From positions 117,613,072 to 117,677,071 of the forward strand of contig CM076999.1 of the NCBI GenBank assembly GCA_039090855.1: a stretch of DNA of 64,000 bases, written 5' to 3'. Below the pieces are notes generated by a model. That model ran no database searches. It saw only the letters and a list, made by a program, of their open reading frames with translations, and had not been told where the DNA came from. The position numbers and the translations under genes were made by a program. Position 1 is the stretch's first letter, and every line of letters begins with the position of its first letter. Of the stretch, positions 24,677-35,542 are shown one piece after another. Origin of the DNA: Macrothele yani. Taxonomy: Eukaryota > Arthropoda > Arachnida > Araneae > Macrothelidae.

Positions 24677-25213
24677 CCCTTTCTGCTCTACTGTCGGATG
24701 ACACCCGCCACGCTGATGACGCCTCTATAGCTCGTATGTCCAGGCATGCGAGACATTTCTTTTTCGCCGAATAGCTCACGTGTTGGGTGTCACCCGCCTC
24801 CCTGATGACGCCTCTATAGCTTGTATGCTCGAAAGACTTTTTTTTTTTTTTTTTTTCGAATAGCTTGCATGACAAGCGCCACCCGCCGCAGCTTATGCCG
24901 TCTTTGTGGCTTGTGAGGCTTTTTTTTTTTTTTTTTTTTTTTTTTGCCAAATAGGTCGGGTGTCACTTGCCACGCTGATGACGCTTCTGTTGCTTGTGGG
25001 TCAGAGCTAGCAGGACATTTCTTTTTCGCCAAATAGCTCGCATGTCGGGTGTCACCTGCCACACCGATGTTGCGTCTATAGCTCGTATGTCGGGGCTTGT
25101 GAGCCAAAGCTGAACCATCATTGCTAAGTTGAAGTTGTGGCCTCTACTGGGGAAAAAGAAAAAAATGTGGTTGTTGGGTGAGTATAGGTAAAATGTTATT
25201 CGAGTGGTAAGGG
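24677..25213. mobile_element. piggyBac-type MITE with internal tandem repeats
   Basis: Flanked by TTAA on both sides (24673-24676, 25214-25217), ends CCCTTTCTGC and GGTAAGGG inverted: the piggyBac pattern. Inside, a ~100-base unit (GGTGTCACCCGCC.CGCTGATGA, CGCCTCTATAGCTCGTATG, ACATTTCTTTTTCGCC) occurs about four times, with poly-T expansions in two units. Confidence 0.7.
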
Positions 25214-25399
25214 TTAAAAGTCCTGGAAAAGTGCTCATTTTTTTAAGGGTGCTTAGAAGTCTCTTTTTTTTTTTTTTTCCCTCTTCTAAAAATTCCAAAA
25301 AGTTCTTGTTTTTCCTAACTGGCTGTTGAAATACAGAAGTTGCTGGTTTGTGTTAATAATGACATAACGTGAGGTCAGCTGAAAGAGGGAGAGCACAGG

Positions 25400-25590
25400 G
25401 CAGCTTTTTCACATCCCTATCATTTGGAAAGCTATTTTGAAATCTGGCAACAACTGATGCTTATATCCCTTGGTTCATTCCACGGCTGATAAAGGTAGAA
25501 GTCTACTACTGAAACGTTCCACCACTTAGCTTCTTAATGTAACCAATGCATGATATGAGAATATTAGGAATTCTTCTCATTTTTGTGTTT
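25400..25590 (+). repeat. Penelope-like 3' fragment
   Basis: Blocks ATCATTTGGAAAGCTATTTT, GAAATCTGGCAACAACTGA and GGCTGATAAAGGTAGAAGTC match the end of the element at 62640-62790. Confidence 0.8.
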
Positions 25591-26319
25591 CGTACTTCAC
25601 TCCCAATCCTTTTCACTATGAGTAAGACTTGTAATTTGTAAAAAAAGGTGAAGGACCGTAGGCTAAATTAAGCACATCCAGCAGATTCCACCCAACAATC
25701 CCCATAATCTATCTCTTGGAAGTGATATCACACTTTTATAATTCTCCTTTATGTGTATGTGAATAACAATTATTCAGCTACACCATAAGAGAACCAGGTG
25801 CTAAATTGAAACCTTGGCATGATTATGTTCAAAATTCAGACCTTGAACTCATAACTTCAACTACAGTTTTAACAATTTACATATTCTTTATTTGCATTTG
25901 TGATTATTCTTTCAGATAGCAAAACTGATCTGACCAGAAGAACTGTCTTTAAAATTGCATAAATTTTAGGTTATGACGCTTGCAAACTCGAATTGGGGGG
26001 GGGGGGATATTACAAACTTTGTCAGCATACTTCAATTTGCCTAGTTAAGTTGTGGGTAAAAGTATATTTGTGTAGATGTCTTTGTTGCGCATGCAGTTGG
26101 TAAGGTCCATAAAAATTTTGGGGGTGCTTATAAAAGTCCTTAAAAGATGTTTATTTTTTTTGTGGGAGAGAAAAAGTGGGAACCCTGATCTCTATGTTAC
26201 GTACATACATATCATTAAGCTGTTCTCTGAAATTCAGAGGTTAGCTCCTAAAATAAAACAAACAGAAATCTGCCAGATAAACATTTAACTGCTGGAACTG
26301 TATTTTCCTTACTGTTGAA

Positions 26320-27790
26320 GTATCAAGCATATCCATTTACAATGATCACCAGATCGCTCAAAATGCTGCAAAACCGATTTGAAAGTGTCCACTCGTTTTC
26401 GTTGCTCATCGGTAAGGCAACCAACTTTGTGCAAATAAGATCTAAAAATTATTACTAAGGTAACCTACTTTGTGCAAATAAAATCTAGAAATTATGGGTT
26501 GATACAAATTTGCAAACATTAAAATTACAATAAAAGTTGGCAGAGACGGTAATTGACAATGGGAAATTACTGACTGCCAATAAAACTTCCATCCTGAAAA
26601 GTTCAGGTACATATTTTATTTGCACGAAGTGGGTTGTCTTACTGATCGGCATTCAAACCTTTGGGCACCCACTTCACAGACATCTTCTGCATATCCGTGT
26701 GCTCATGAATTATGAACCCAACACATTCCCTGGAGGTCTCCAGAGTCTCAGCTATTGTTTTAGCCAAGATTCATCAATCTGACAAAATCAAGTCATGAAC
26801 AGGATCAACAATTTGCATATCCAAGTGCTAATGAATTATGAACCTAACACATTCCCTGGATATCTCCAGTGTCTCAGCTATTGTTTTAGCCGAGATTCAC
26901 CAATCTGACAAAACCAAGTCATGAACACGATCAACAATTTGCATATCCAAGTGCTCATGAATTATGAACCCAAGACATTCCCTGGATATCTCCAGTGTCT
27001 CAGGTATTGTTTTAGCCGAGATTCGCCGATCTGACAAAATCAAGTCATGAATACGATCAACAATTTGCATACCCAAGTGCTCATGAATTATGAACCCAAC
27101 ACATTCCCTGGATATCTCCAGTGTCTCAGCTATTGTTTTAGCCGAGATTCACCGATCTGGCAAAATCAAGTCATGAACACGATCAACAATTTGCATATCC
27201 AAGTGCTAATGAATTATGAACCCAACGCATTCCCTGGATATTTCCAGTGTCTCAGCTATTGTTTTAGCCGAGATTCACCGATCTGACAAAACCAAGTCAT
27301 GAACACGATCAACAATTTGCATATTCAAGTGCTCATGAATTATGAACCCAACACATTCCCTGGATATCTCCAGTGTCTCAGCTATTGTTTTAGCCGAGAT
27401 TCACCGATCTGACAAAACCAAGTCATGAACACGATCAACAATTTGCATATCCAAATGCTCATGAATTATGAACCCAACACATTCCCTGGATATCTCCAGT
27501 GTCTCAGCTATTGTTTTAGCCAAGATTCACCGATCTGACAAAACCAAGTCATGAGCACAATCAACAATTTTGGGTTTTGTCACTGTTGAATGCCTCCCAG
27601 AGCTGTCTGCATCTTCGGTTTCAAAGTGTCCCCGCAGAAAGTTGGCACGCCATTTCTTCACAGTGGAATATGAAGGGCACTTGTCACTTAATGTTTGCGT
27701 CATACACTCGTAGATTTCCTTTGCAGTTTTCTTCATGCGGGAACAGAAATTTCATGACAGCCCGGTGTTTCACATTCGAAAATTCAACAC
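26320..27790 (-). pseudogene. mariner transposase remnant holding a 126-bp amplification
   Basis: Minus strand: around 27770-27730 a start-like HRAVMKFLF, then 27736-27570 the HTH MKKTAKEIYECMTQTLSD, CPSYSTVKKWRANFLRGHFE. Next come seven copies of a 42-codon segment, then MSVKWVPKGLNADQ (about 26690-26640) and CLTDEQRKRVDTFKSVLQHF (about 26420-26350). This is the order of a mariner N-terminal half. The DDE core is not seen. Confidence 0.85.
26689..27570 (-). repeat. Seven exact-period 126-bp tandem repeats
   Basis: GCT(C/A)ATGAATTATGAAC begins at 26701, 26827, 26953, 27079, 27205, 27331 and 27457, always 126 apart with no indel. On the minus strand each unit reads QIVDRVHDL(I/V)LSDR, stop, ISAKTIAETLEISRECVGFI, IHEHLDM: the second HTH region of a mariner transposase. 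The TGA is CGA (Arg) in the unit covering 27022, the likely ancestral state. Confidence 0.95.
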
Positions 27791-28999
27791 TTTGCGTTGA
27801 CAGGATTCAATTCAGGACGTCAAACATCTGCAAAGAAAAGAAAAAGAAAAAAGAAAACAGCTATTATTCAGAAAATTGGCACTTTACAATACAAAAGAAC
27901 ACTCTTTTGAGCTGCAGTGACAAAATAATGCTACAATTATGGGAAGTGGATTAGACCAAGAACTTTTCGGCATCCCCTTGTAATAATGCTCACGTGATTG
28001 AGTGTGCATGCAGTTCGTTGGTCCCTGTGATTAATAGTCATCTTTGCTTGCATTCATGTAAGATGCTAACCTATAGAAAATCTTGTAATAAAAATAACCC
28101 AGCGACCTCATCAGTGGTTAAATTTGTCCTTTAAAGGGTCCAGGAATTAAATTGCATAAAGCAAACTTGTTGGCACAAAAGTTTGCATTTTGCAACAAAT
28201 TTTACCAATTCATCAATCTCATTAGAGCAAATTCAAGTTAACAAAACATACATAATAGCAGAGATGACAGTATTTATAATTTTTTAATCAGAACCAGTGA
28301 TGTAAGAATTATGATTAAGTATAAGTACAAGAGAAGTTGTAAAACATCATAAATAAAAATAAACTTGTTTTTTCACTTTTTGAACTTCTGGTTTAAAAAT
28401 TTGGCATTTTCCTGAGTCTGCGCAAATCGAGAGCTACATGTATATTATGGTGGCGTGGAATTTTAGAAAGACTAGTTAAGATATTATTCTCACCTGTCGC
28501 AGGCAGCTAAAAATGTTGTCATTCCTAGAATCCTGCTTTGCTCATAATCTCACCTTGTTGATGAGTGGTAATTTCATGATCAATTTTCTCTTAAAAGAGA
28601 ACTGCAGCATGCAGGGAACAAGGTACTCCTCAAAGTGGACACAAGTTGCCTCTGATGATGCTGCCAAATAAAGTTCAGTCCTCATTTTTCATTATGCGAC
28701 AGTAATCTTTTTGTGATCCAGACGAACACCATTCATGATAAGCATAGTAGACATTTGTAATAAAACTACTAGTAGACATTTAAACATTTCCAACAGCCTA
28801 GTTTTGGCACATTATGAGATTCTTTATGACAAATATTTAAGGATGGCTAAAGTATTACAAATAGTAAAACACCTGACTAATAATAAATCTGTAGGCATAA
28901 TTTCTCATATTGTGTTGATGTGAGAAGTGACAGATGTATTGTGCATGAGTATTTCTGGTTTTTGTTGTCTTGAGAGTGATCCTTTCTTTAATTTTGCAG
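27791..28999. other. Intron, no feature recognised
   Basis: AT-rich intron sequence; short frames lack motif support. Confidence 0.5.
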
Positions 29000-29164
29000 C
29001 CTAGCATTGCTGTTTTATCAGACATAATCAGCACATCACCCCTGGCTAAAAGGCAGTGGGATCCGGAAGACTGCGATTTGGAAATCAAGCGTCTCAAATC
29101 TAATTCATTAGCACTTCTGGAAAACCACCCAGATGACACAGTGGATGCAGCAGATAAATGTCTT
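29000..29164 (+). CDS. Host gene exon c (internal, 55 codons)
   Basis: Acceptor CTTTAATTTTGCAG at 28986-28999. Reads PSIAVLSDIISTSPLAKRQW, then DPEDCDLEIKRLKSNSLALL and ENHPDDTVDAADKCL. The donor is taken at GTACCT because it gives 55 codons in phase 0, like the other exons; this is a weak donor and the 3' border is the least certain part. Acidic with a basic EIKRLK patch, parallel to ERKRCK in exon b. Confidence 0.65.
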
Positions 29165-29394
29165 GTACCTATCTTTTTTAACATCTTTTATCTTTTAATT
29201 TCAGTTTCATTCTTTCCTGTCTTGCTTTCCCTTAACTGTTTGTTATTTATTAACTGCTGCATGTTCGGCTTACTGGGGGAGGGGTGTGGGGGCTTGTGTG
29301 CTGTGTTTTTTCGTGTTATTTGCGTGTTGCTTTTGTGGGAGGTTAAATAGATTGATATGAATTTGGAGAACCATTTAAGACAGACAGACCTGTT

Positions 29395-29748
29395 TGTAAT
29401 CTGGGTGTAGCCCAGAGTTCCGGGTTTTTGTCACGTTTTAAACCCGGAAATCCAGGATTCTAAGTTTTAGAAGAATTTGAGATTCCTTCTGTCATTTCAT
29501 TTCTGAAAATGCTACAAAATGATAACTAGAAGTTCTTTTTGAGTTTCGCTTGGCTTGGGAATTACGGCATTTGATTGAAAGCACAACATTTCCGTGTGGA
29601 TGTTGAATGTAGATGATTTGTGATATCTTGAGCTTGTTTAGTAAGTTGGTTTTATTATCAAGCAAGCTCTCAAGATAACGACATATGGAAAGGAAGGCTT
29701 TCTTCATCATTTTGGAACTTGCATCTGCATCAGATAATTTGGTTATAC
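29395..29748 (+). repeat. Duplicated segment, copy 1 left part
   Basis: Matches 34885-35230 (blocks AGAATTTGAGA, CATTTCTGAAAA, GCTGATTTGTGATATC-like, TCTGCATCAGATAATTTG). It continues at 31270-31530 after the mariner insertion. Confidence 0.75.
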
Positions 29749-29859
29749 TATTGGGTTTGTGTGAATGAAATGTCCGGCAAAGGACCAGCACACGTGGACA
29801 GCGAGAACGGAGAAGTAGGACAACTTACCTATAGGCAAAATAATCCCCCTCAGCATCAA

Positions 29860-30830
29860 CACATAGTTGCCATCTGTTCGGCAAGGCCATGATCCCGGAA
29901 CGAAAAAGTCTTGTGTCTGGGACCCGAAGAAGTCATGAATTGCACGTTGAGCCTCTTCTGCCGTGAACTGTTCCCAGGACAGGAAGTGATCCAGGCGACG
30001 AAACAGATGCTAGTCTGTCGAAGACAAGTCCGGGTAATAGGCAGGAGGAGGCAGTGCTGCATAGCCCAAGACACGTAGTGTCAGCATCGTTCGTTGTGCG
30101 ACGTGAGGACGAGTGTTGTCCTGGAGCAGAAGAACACCATGTCTGTTGACCAAAGCCGCCGGTTGTTTCTGCAGCAATTTCCTGTGCATCTGGTGTAATT
30201 TAGCACAATAATGTTCTGCAGTAATAGTTTGGCCTCTTGCCAAGAAACTCCGATGAATTACCCTGGCTGTGGACCACTAGACAAGGAGCATCATCTTCTT
30301 GGTGTGTAGGAATGGCTTAGGATGCTGTCCAGCAAGCTGTGCTTTGCTTAACCATTGTGCAGATCATTTCCGATTTTCATAAAGGACTCTCTTCTCGTCC
30401 GAGGTGATGATTCGATGCAGTAGAGGTTCATGTTTATTCCCGCCGAGCAGCAACGTGCAGACTTCCAAACGCCTAGTCTTGTTGGCAGTTGTCAACTCAT
30501 GAAGCAGCCACATGTCTAGCTTTTTAACCTTGTCCAGCGCAGCCAGACGCCAAACAGCTATTGTGTGGTGGACACCTACCTCTACCGCTATTTCACGACA
30601 CGCTTTTTGGGGGTCCGCTTCAACCACATGCAACATAACAGCATCAGAAACAGCAACAAATCAGTGACCACGTGCTTCATTTTGCAGGTTCATATCTCCA
30701 CTTGGAAACTTCACAAACCATTGCCGAATGGTTCGTTCATTGGCTGTATTCTCCCCAAATGCTTTGTTAATGTTTTGAGTGGCAATTCCTGCAGAATGGC
30801 CCAGTTTAAAATCGTACAGGCTGCACCGGT
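29860..30830 (-). pseudogene. mariner transposase, frameshifted
   Basis: Minus strand: LYDFKLGHSAGIATQNINKA and FGENTANERTIRQWFVKFPS form the first HTH, broken into by the SINE. Then EADPQKACREIAVEVG, KVKKLDMWLLHELT, IITSDEKRVLYENRK (first catalytic Asp present, usual Trp replaced), VLLLQDNTRPHVAQ (second Asp) and YYPDLSSTDYHLFR (third Asp, the DD34D spacing). At least three frameshifts separate these blocks. Inactive. Confidence 0.9.
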
Positions 30831-31037
30831 GGTGCAGTGGTCTAAGCGATGGCCTCTGATTATTCGTCCGAAAGGAGTCCGGGTTCGAATCCCGGTGAGG
30901 CATGGATGTTGTGTTTGTCTTATGGCACTGGCTTTCTCCCTTCCCTGGAACCAATGATCCTAAATTAGGGTCAGGTGACTGCTTATAGCCCATTGAGTTG
31001 CTCACAGTAGTCGTTAAACCTCCAATAAAAAAATGAA
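30821..31037 (+). mobile_element. tRNA-derived SINE, copy 2
   Basis: Head GGTGGTGCAGTGGTCTAAGC (box A) and GGGTTCGAATCCCGG (box B, 30881-30895), body GGTCAGGTGACTGCTTATAG, A-rich tail. Flanked by AAAATCGTACAGG (30808-30820) and AAAATCATACAGG (31038-31050), a 13-base target duplication with one mismatch, inside the mariner coding region. Confidence 0.93.
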
Positions 31038-31269
31038 AAAATCATACAGGAAGATGAATCTTAAATCCAGTGTCTGCATGTTTCCTTTCTAAGCCAATTT
31101 ACGTCCAAACAAACCACGCCTTAACCTTGTTCTTCACACATGTGCTAGCTATTTATAGTAACTGTGATGTAATACCCACTAGACCTGTGGATGGTTCCAT
31201 TCCGCTGTGGTGGGGGGCGTATCTCCACTGCTTGTTTGTACCGGACATTACATTCGCACCAACCCAGTA

Positions 31270-31530
31270 GATTTGGTGATTCCAGTGTGCTACATTTAGA
31301 ATTGAATAAGCTGCTGTAGGATTCCAAAGCTGAACTGATTTCCGTTGACTGCCCAAATAATCTGAAGTGCCAAATTCAACTTCAAAAGTGCAATTTCTGA
31401 AGGATTTCTAGCACATTAAAAGAAAATTTGATACAAAAAAAAAGATGCAAAGTTAAGACATCACCGGCACTAGTGTCTATTTGTTGTGTAGCTAGTTAAT
31501 ACATGTATAGTATATAAATAATATGCATTC
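31270..31530 (+). repeat. Duplicated segment, copy 1 right part
   Basis: Matches 35240-35470 (AATAATCTG.A, AATTTCTGAAG-like, TTGTTGTGTAGCTAGTT). Confidence 0.75.
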
Positions 31531-31583
31531 ATACATACAGAGTATTTCAAAAGAGGTTATACAACTTTGCAAGACAATAAATA

Positions 31584-32181
31584 TTGGGTTGTCAGAAAAG
31601 TCATGACGTATTTTGGCACCCGATGGCGGTTGGGCGGTTTTGGAAGTACTAGAGGCATGCGCAGCTCTGTTATCACTATGGCAAAGCTCCTACCACGGAA
31701 CCAAACAATCAATTTGAATGTGTACTGTCGGCAATTGGACAGTTTGAATAAATCCATCATCCAGAAACGTCCAGAGCTCGTTTATCGTAAAGGTGTTGTG
31801 TCCCATCACGACAACGCAAGACCACACACAAGTTTGATCACCCGCCAAAAATTATTGAAGCTTGGGTGGGATGTGTTGCCAAACCCAGCATACTCGCCTG
31901 ACCTTGCGCCATCAGACTTCCACTTGTTTCGCTCTCTTCAACAGTCCTTGCGTGGTATAATGTTCAATTCAGATGAGGCTGTAAATCAGCACCTTGTACA
32001 GTGTTTCGCCACGAAAGACAGGTTCTTCTATGAACGAGGCATTCTGCAGCTCACTGAAAGATAGTAAAAGGTTATCGAACAAAACAGGCATTATATCATT
32101 GATTGATCTTTGTTCTTTCTATCAATAAATGGCCTTTGCAAAACATGGCTAAAATACGTCATGACTTTTCCGACAACCCAA
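31584..32181 (+). mobile_element. Internally deleted mariner (598 bp)
   Basis: Ends TTGGGTTGTCAGAAAAGTCA and its complement at 32150-32181, TA at 31582-31583 and 32182-32183. Encodes LPRNQTINLNVYCRQLDSLN, VSHHDNARPHTS (second catalytic Asp), YSPDLAPSDFHLFRSLQ (third Asp) and FYERGILQLTER. The HTH and first Asp are deleted, so it can move only in trans. Confidence 0.95.
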
Positions 32182-33375
32182 TAGAAAGGATTTTAGTAAC
32201 AGATGAACAATTAGTCTTACTGTGCAAATGTAGAGTAACATGGGAGTTTTAACACAGAGTCAAATTTCAGTGTCACTACCTCCAGTAATTCTGCACACAT
32301 CCCACTTGTAGTCAGTAGCATCCGTCATGATCATTGTTGTCTAATTGCGGGATGCGGTACTGTTGCAGCATGTCGAGATACACAATACCAGTAATGGTGG
32401 ACTCAGCAAATAAGAAGGGCCTGTAAACTTTCCTCATGCTCATGGTGCAAAAAACGTTAACTTGTGGGCTGTAAGGAACTTATTTTATGGTGGCGTGTAG
32501 ATGATCGCTTCCCCAAATTCTGCGGTTATGGGTGTTGACTTGACCACTTACATGAAAAGTGCTCTTGTCACTTATAATGATCGTCTACAGAAAGTTCTAA
32601 TTTTCTTCTATGCAGAAATCTTTGCGTATCTTACCATCATCTGTCTTCTGCTGGTGCATGATGGTAAATTTGTACAACTTGAAATGCAGGCGATGTCGCA
32701 GAACGTGCCAGCCTGTCACATGCGGAATGCTAGTTTCCTGAGACGCACATCTCGTTGACTTTCGAGGACTTCTAACAAAATTCTCACACACTTTGTTCAC
32801 AACGGTGTTCAGGGTGTCTGCTGGTCATGAAAGTCAAGAAAAAGTCACAAATTTTGCTTTGCGGTCATGAATGTAATTGTTCATTTTCTTTCAAAAATCA
32901 TAAGCAATTCTCCATGCACTGAGCACCTAAGGCACAATCCATCTAACGATTTAAGTGTCCAAAAAAAAAAAAGGGAGCATTTGTTCCCTTCTCCACAAAG
33001 AAAACTGATAGAGCAAAAAATGTCATACCGTAGAAATACATTATACCTAATGTTGTTTATAAAATTTTGAGATCAATTTAGCATTTTACATTATGCTACA
33101 TGTGGCATCAGGACATTTTTCAAGTATAAATGTTGATGAAGCGCATGTAATAAAATCTTGTAGCAAAATGGTGAGTATTTCAACTTACTTTTAGTGCACT
33201 CAAAGTATGATGAGTAGATTTTTGTTACTAGCAGAACAGCAGGGAGCACTTCTTCCCTAGAAAAGAAAAACAGAAGGGTGGGGTGGGGCATAGTGTTCCC
33301 TCTACATGTGTGTTTGTATATATAAGTGCATATAACACCACTGCCTGGATATATATATTTTTATTTTTTTTTTTT

Positions 33376-34154
33376 TTTTTTGCAACTACCCCATCAGAGC
33401 TACAGAGTATGATCCAGGAACTTGCTGACAAGAGTAAAGAAGTGGGATTAAAAATGAACTTTCAGAAGACAAAAGTGATGTACAATGCTTTTACAAGAAA
33501 TGAAGATTTATCGATTGATGGAGAAAAGCTGGAGATAACAGACACGTACGTTTATCTTGGACAGCAGATATCAAGTGAGGGTCACATTGATGAAGAAATT
33601 AATCGGCGCACAAAACTTGCCTGGAGAGCTTTTGGAAGAAACAGCATAATTTTCAAGAGCAATATGCCATTATGTCTTAAAAGAAAAGTGTTTGATCAAT
33701 GCATCCTTCCAGTGCTTACGTATGGTGCAGAGACGTGGACCTTAGCTAAAAGAGACATACAAAGGCTGCAGACAACTCAAAGAAGCATGGAGAGGTGCAT
33801 GCTTGGTGTAACCAGGAGAGATAAGAAGAGGAACACGTGGATCTGAAAAATGACAAGAGTGGAAGACATCATGATCAAAGTTAAATCCCTGAAATGGCAA
33901 TGGGCTGGGACATACTGCCAGAAGGACAGACCATCGATGGACAGCCGAAATTTTAGATTGGATTCCAAGGGACAGGAAAAGACCCAGAAGAAGACCACAT
34001 GGGAGATGGGTGGATGAAATTCGAAAGTATGCGGGAGTGACATGGAGGAGACTGGCACAAGACAGACCATTGTGGAAGAAACTTGGGGAGACCTTCGTCC
34101 AGCAGTGGATTGATAATGGTTGACAATGATGATGATGATGATATATATATATAT
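33376..34154 (+). pseudogene. RTE LINE 3' end, truncated
   Basis: Starts in the RT domain (ATTPSELQSMIQELADKSKE, GLKMNFQKTKVMYN) and runs to VLTYGAETWTLAKRDIQRLQ, SLKWQWAG. One frameshift and a stop near 33844. Ends in GATGAT/AT repeats as RTE elements do. Close match to 44941-45693. Confidence 0.92.
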
Positions 34155-34436
34155 GACAAGAGTGGAAGACACCATGATCAGAGTAAAATCCTTGAAATGG
34201 CAATGGGCTGGACATATTGCCAGAAGGATAGACCGTCGATGGACAACCAAAATTTTAAACTGGATTCCAAGGGGCAGGAAAAGACCCAGAAGAAGACCAC
34301 ATAGGTGATGGGTGAATGAAATTCGAAAGCATGTGGAAGTGACCTGGAGGAGTTTTGCACAAGATAGACCGTTGTGGAAGAAACTTAGAGAAACCTTCAT
34401 CCAGCAGTAGATTGATAGTTGTTGATGATGATATGT
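34155..34436 (+). repeat. RTE LINE 3' tail, second copy
   Basis: Repeats the last ~280 bases of the LINE (MTRVEDTMIRVKSLKWQWAG, HIARRIDRRW) directly behind the first copy's tail, ending GTTGATGATGAT. Confidence 0.9.
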
Positions 34437-34884
34437 ACTGAAGTCTTTTAAAAGTGGTCATGAAATTGTGTTTCCCAAATTTGGTAGACACCTTGGTGTT
34501 AGAGGGGTGCAGCTGATCGCTTGACATCAGATGATGAATAAAACAGCCTGTTTCCACTGAATTATTGTGCCACGTGTTGATCGTATGCCTACTCAGAAGT
34601 TCATTGCCATATTGTGTGTGGAAATTCCTCTGAACTTGTGTCACAGACTTTTTCCTTGAACCAAAACACACAAGTGCTTGCTCTGCACCTTTAAAAGTCG
34701 CCATTTCACAAGCGTGTGACGTAGAACACCCTCCTGTGGCGAATTCGGTAATCTAGTGACATGACAGAACTTGCTATGTTCCACTCTGTTATGCGACTGG
34801 CTCAGCTTCTGTGTGTCTTCCGAGTCATTCTCTGGACCCCTGCAAAGTTGTATACCTCCTTTTGAAACACCCTGCATATTAAAC

Positions 34885-35480
34885 TTAGTTGTCCTCTGGG
34901 TATAGTTTGGAATTCCAGGTTCTTGTTGCTTTCTAAATCCAGAAATCTGAGTTTTAAAAGAATTTGAGAATCCTCAGTCTCATCATTTCTGAAAACGTGG
35001 CAAAATGATAAAAGTATTTTTCAAGTTCTGTTTGCTTGGAAATTATGGTGTTTGATAGAAAAACTCGTCGCAATATATATGGAGGATGGTGAGTGAATAT
35101 AGCTGATTTGTGATATCGTGAAATCTTGTTGCACAATAGTTGTGCATACTTTCGAAAGAAAGCATATCTTTTTGGCAGCTGTATCTGTATCAAATAATTT
35201 GATTCTATATGATTCAGTGAATCCATTGAGCTACATCCACAGTTTAAACGCCACTATATAGTTTCCATAGCTGAAATGATCTTCATGTCCAGAGACTACC
35301 GGAATAATCTGGAATGAGTAATTCGACTTCATAAATGTAATTTTTGAAGAATTTCTAACATAGTGAAAAACATTTTGGTACTGAAGGAAGTGCAGAGTTA
35401 AACTGTACTCTCAGTTGCTGTTTTGTTGTGTAGCTAGTTTATGTGTGTTTGTAAGAGAAGGCTCTTTCTAGTTTGGAACT
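34885..35480 (+). repeat. Duplicated segment, copy 2
   Basis: Uninterrupted partner of 29395-29748 plus 31270-31530; see those entries. It starts where the DUF4817-type element ends. Confidence 0.75.
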
Positions 35481-35539
35481 GTGGAATTTTTAATACTATG
35501 GAAATGTGTGATTAATTTCACTGTTCTATCTGTGCAGTG

Positions 35540-35542
<3 letters not shown>

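Larger units (their letters stand above)
24656..26187. mobile_element. hAT-like non-autonomous element
   Basis: Ends CAGGGTTCCCACAGTC and GTGGGAACCCTG are inverted, and inner blocks (AAAAGTCCTGGAAAAGTGCT, GGGTGCTTA..AAGTC) are echoed in reverse at about 26110-26160. No transposase. It contains a piggyBac-type MITE and a Penelope-like 3' fragment. A clear 8-bp target duplication is missing, so the full extent is uncertain. Confidence 0.5.
29751..31267 (-). mobile_element. mariner element with a SINE inside
   Basis: Ends TTGGGTTTGTGTGAATGAAA and, reversed, CTGGGTTGGTGCGAATGTAA match over ~30 bases, both continuing into ATGTCCGG, with TA on each side (29749-29750, 31268-31269). Without the SINE it is ~1.29 kb, the normal mariner size. 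Confidence 0.92.
32810..34492. mobile_element. hAT-like insertion carrying RTE fragments
   Basis: Left end CAGGGTGTCTGCTGGTCATG, right end (reversed) GGTGTCTACC...TTTCATGACCAC. The interrupted transposase resumes across an 8-base pair ACGGTGTT (32802-32809) / TTGGTGTT (34493-34500), 6 of 8 identical, consistent with a hAT target duplication. Inside: AT-rich DNA and two RTE 3' ends. Confidence 0.6.
32240..34870 (-). pseudogene. Mariner-like transposase of the DUF4817/DDE type, interrupted
   Basis: Minus strand from 34704: MATFKGAEQALVCFGSRKKS, VTQVQRNFHTQYGNELLSRH, the HTH; then after the insertion (below 32801) NKVCENFVRSPRKSTRCASQ, IPHVTGWHVLRHRLHFKLYK, SDKSTFHVSGQVNTHNRRIWG (first Asp region) and FAESTITGIVYLDMLQQY. 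Sequence carrying the second Asp (usually QQDGAPPH-like) is deleted; the end (CRITGGSDTEI) follows directly near 32280. Family known from many arthropods. Confidence 0.85.
31538..34876 (-). mobile_element. DUF4817-type mariner-like transposon with nested insertions
   Basis: Left end CAGAGTATTTCAAAAGAGGT and TATACAACTTTGC match the reverse complement of the right end (CAGGGTGTTTCAAAAGGAGG, TATACAACTTTGC). Carries a minus-strand transposase split by a mariner (31584-32181) and a hAT-like insertion (32810-34492). Confidence 0.88.

Noticed and set aside
24543..25298. Minus-strand frames with Lys runs
   Set aside because: Produced by poly-T tracts in the piggyBac-type MITE repeats.
26689..27570. 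CRISPR-like regular array
   Set aside because: Units are contiguous 126-bp tandems with no spacers, in animal DNA, and translate as mariner transposase.
29165..29350. Read-through extension of exon c to a stop at 29350
   Set aside because: The extension is hydrophobic low-complexity (FFNIFYLLISVSFF), unlike the exon; a donor at 29165 keeps phase 0.
30831..30895. True tRNA gene
   Set aside because: Box A and B are present, but the fold continues into a SINE body and tail with a target duplication.
33742..34400. Long minus-strand frames (up to 207 residues)
   Set aside because: They are antisense to the RTE LINE 3' ends on the plus strand.
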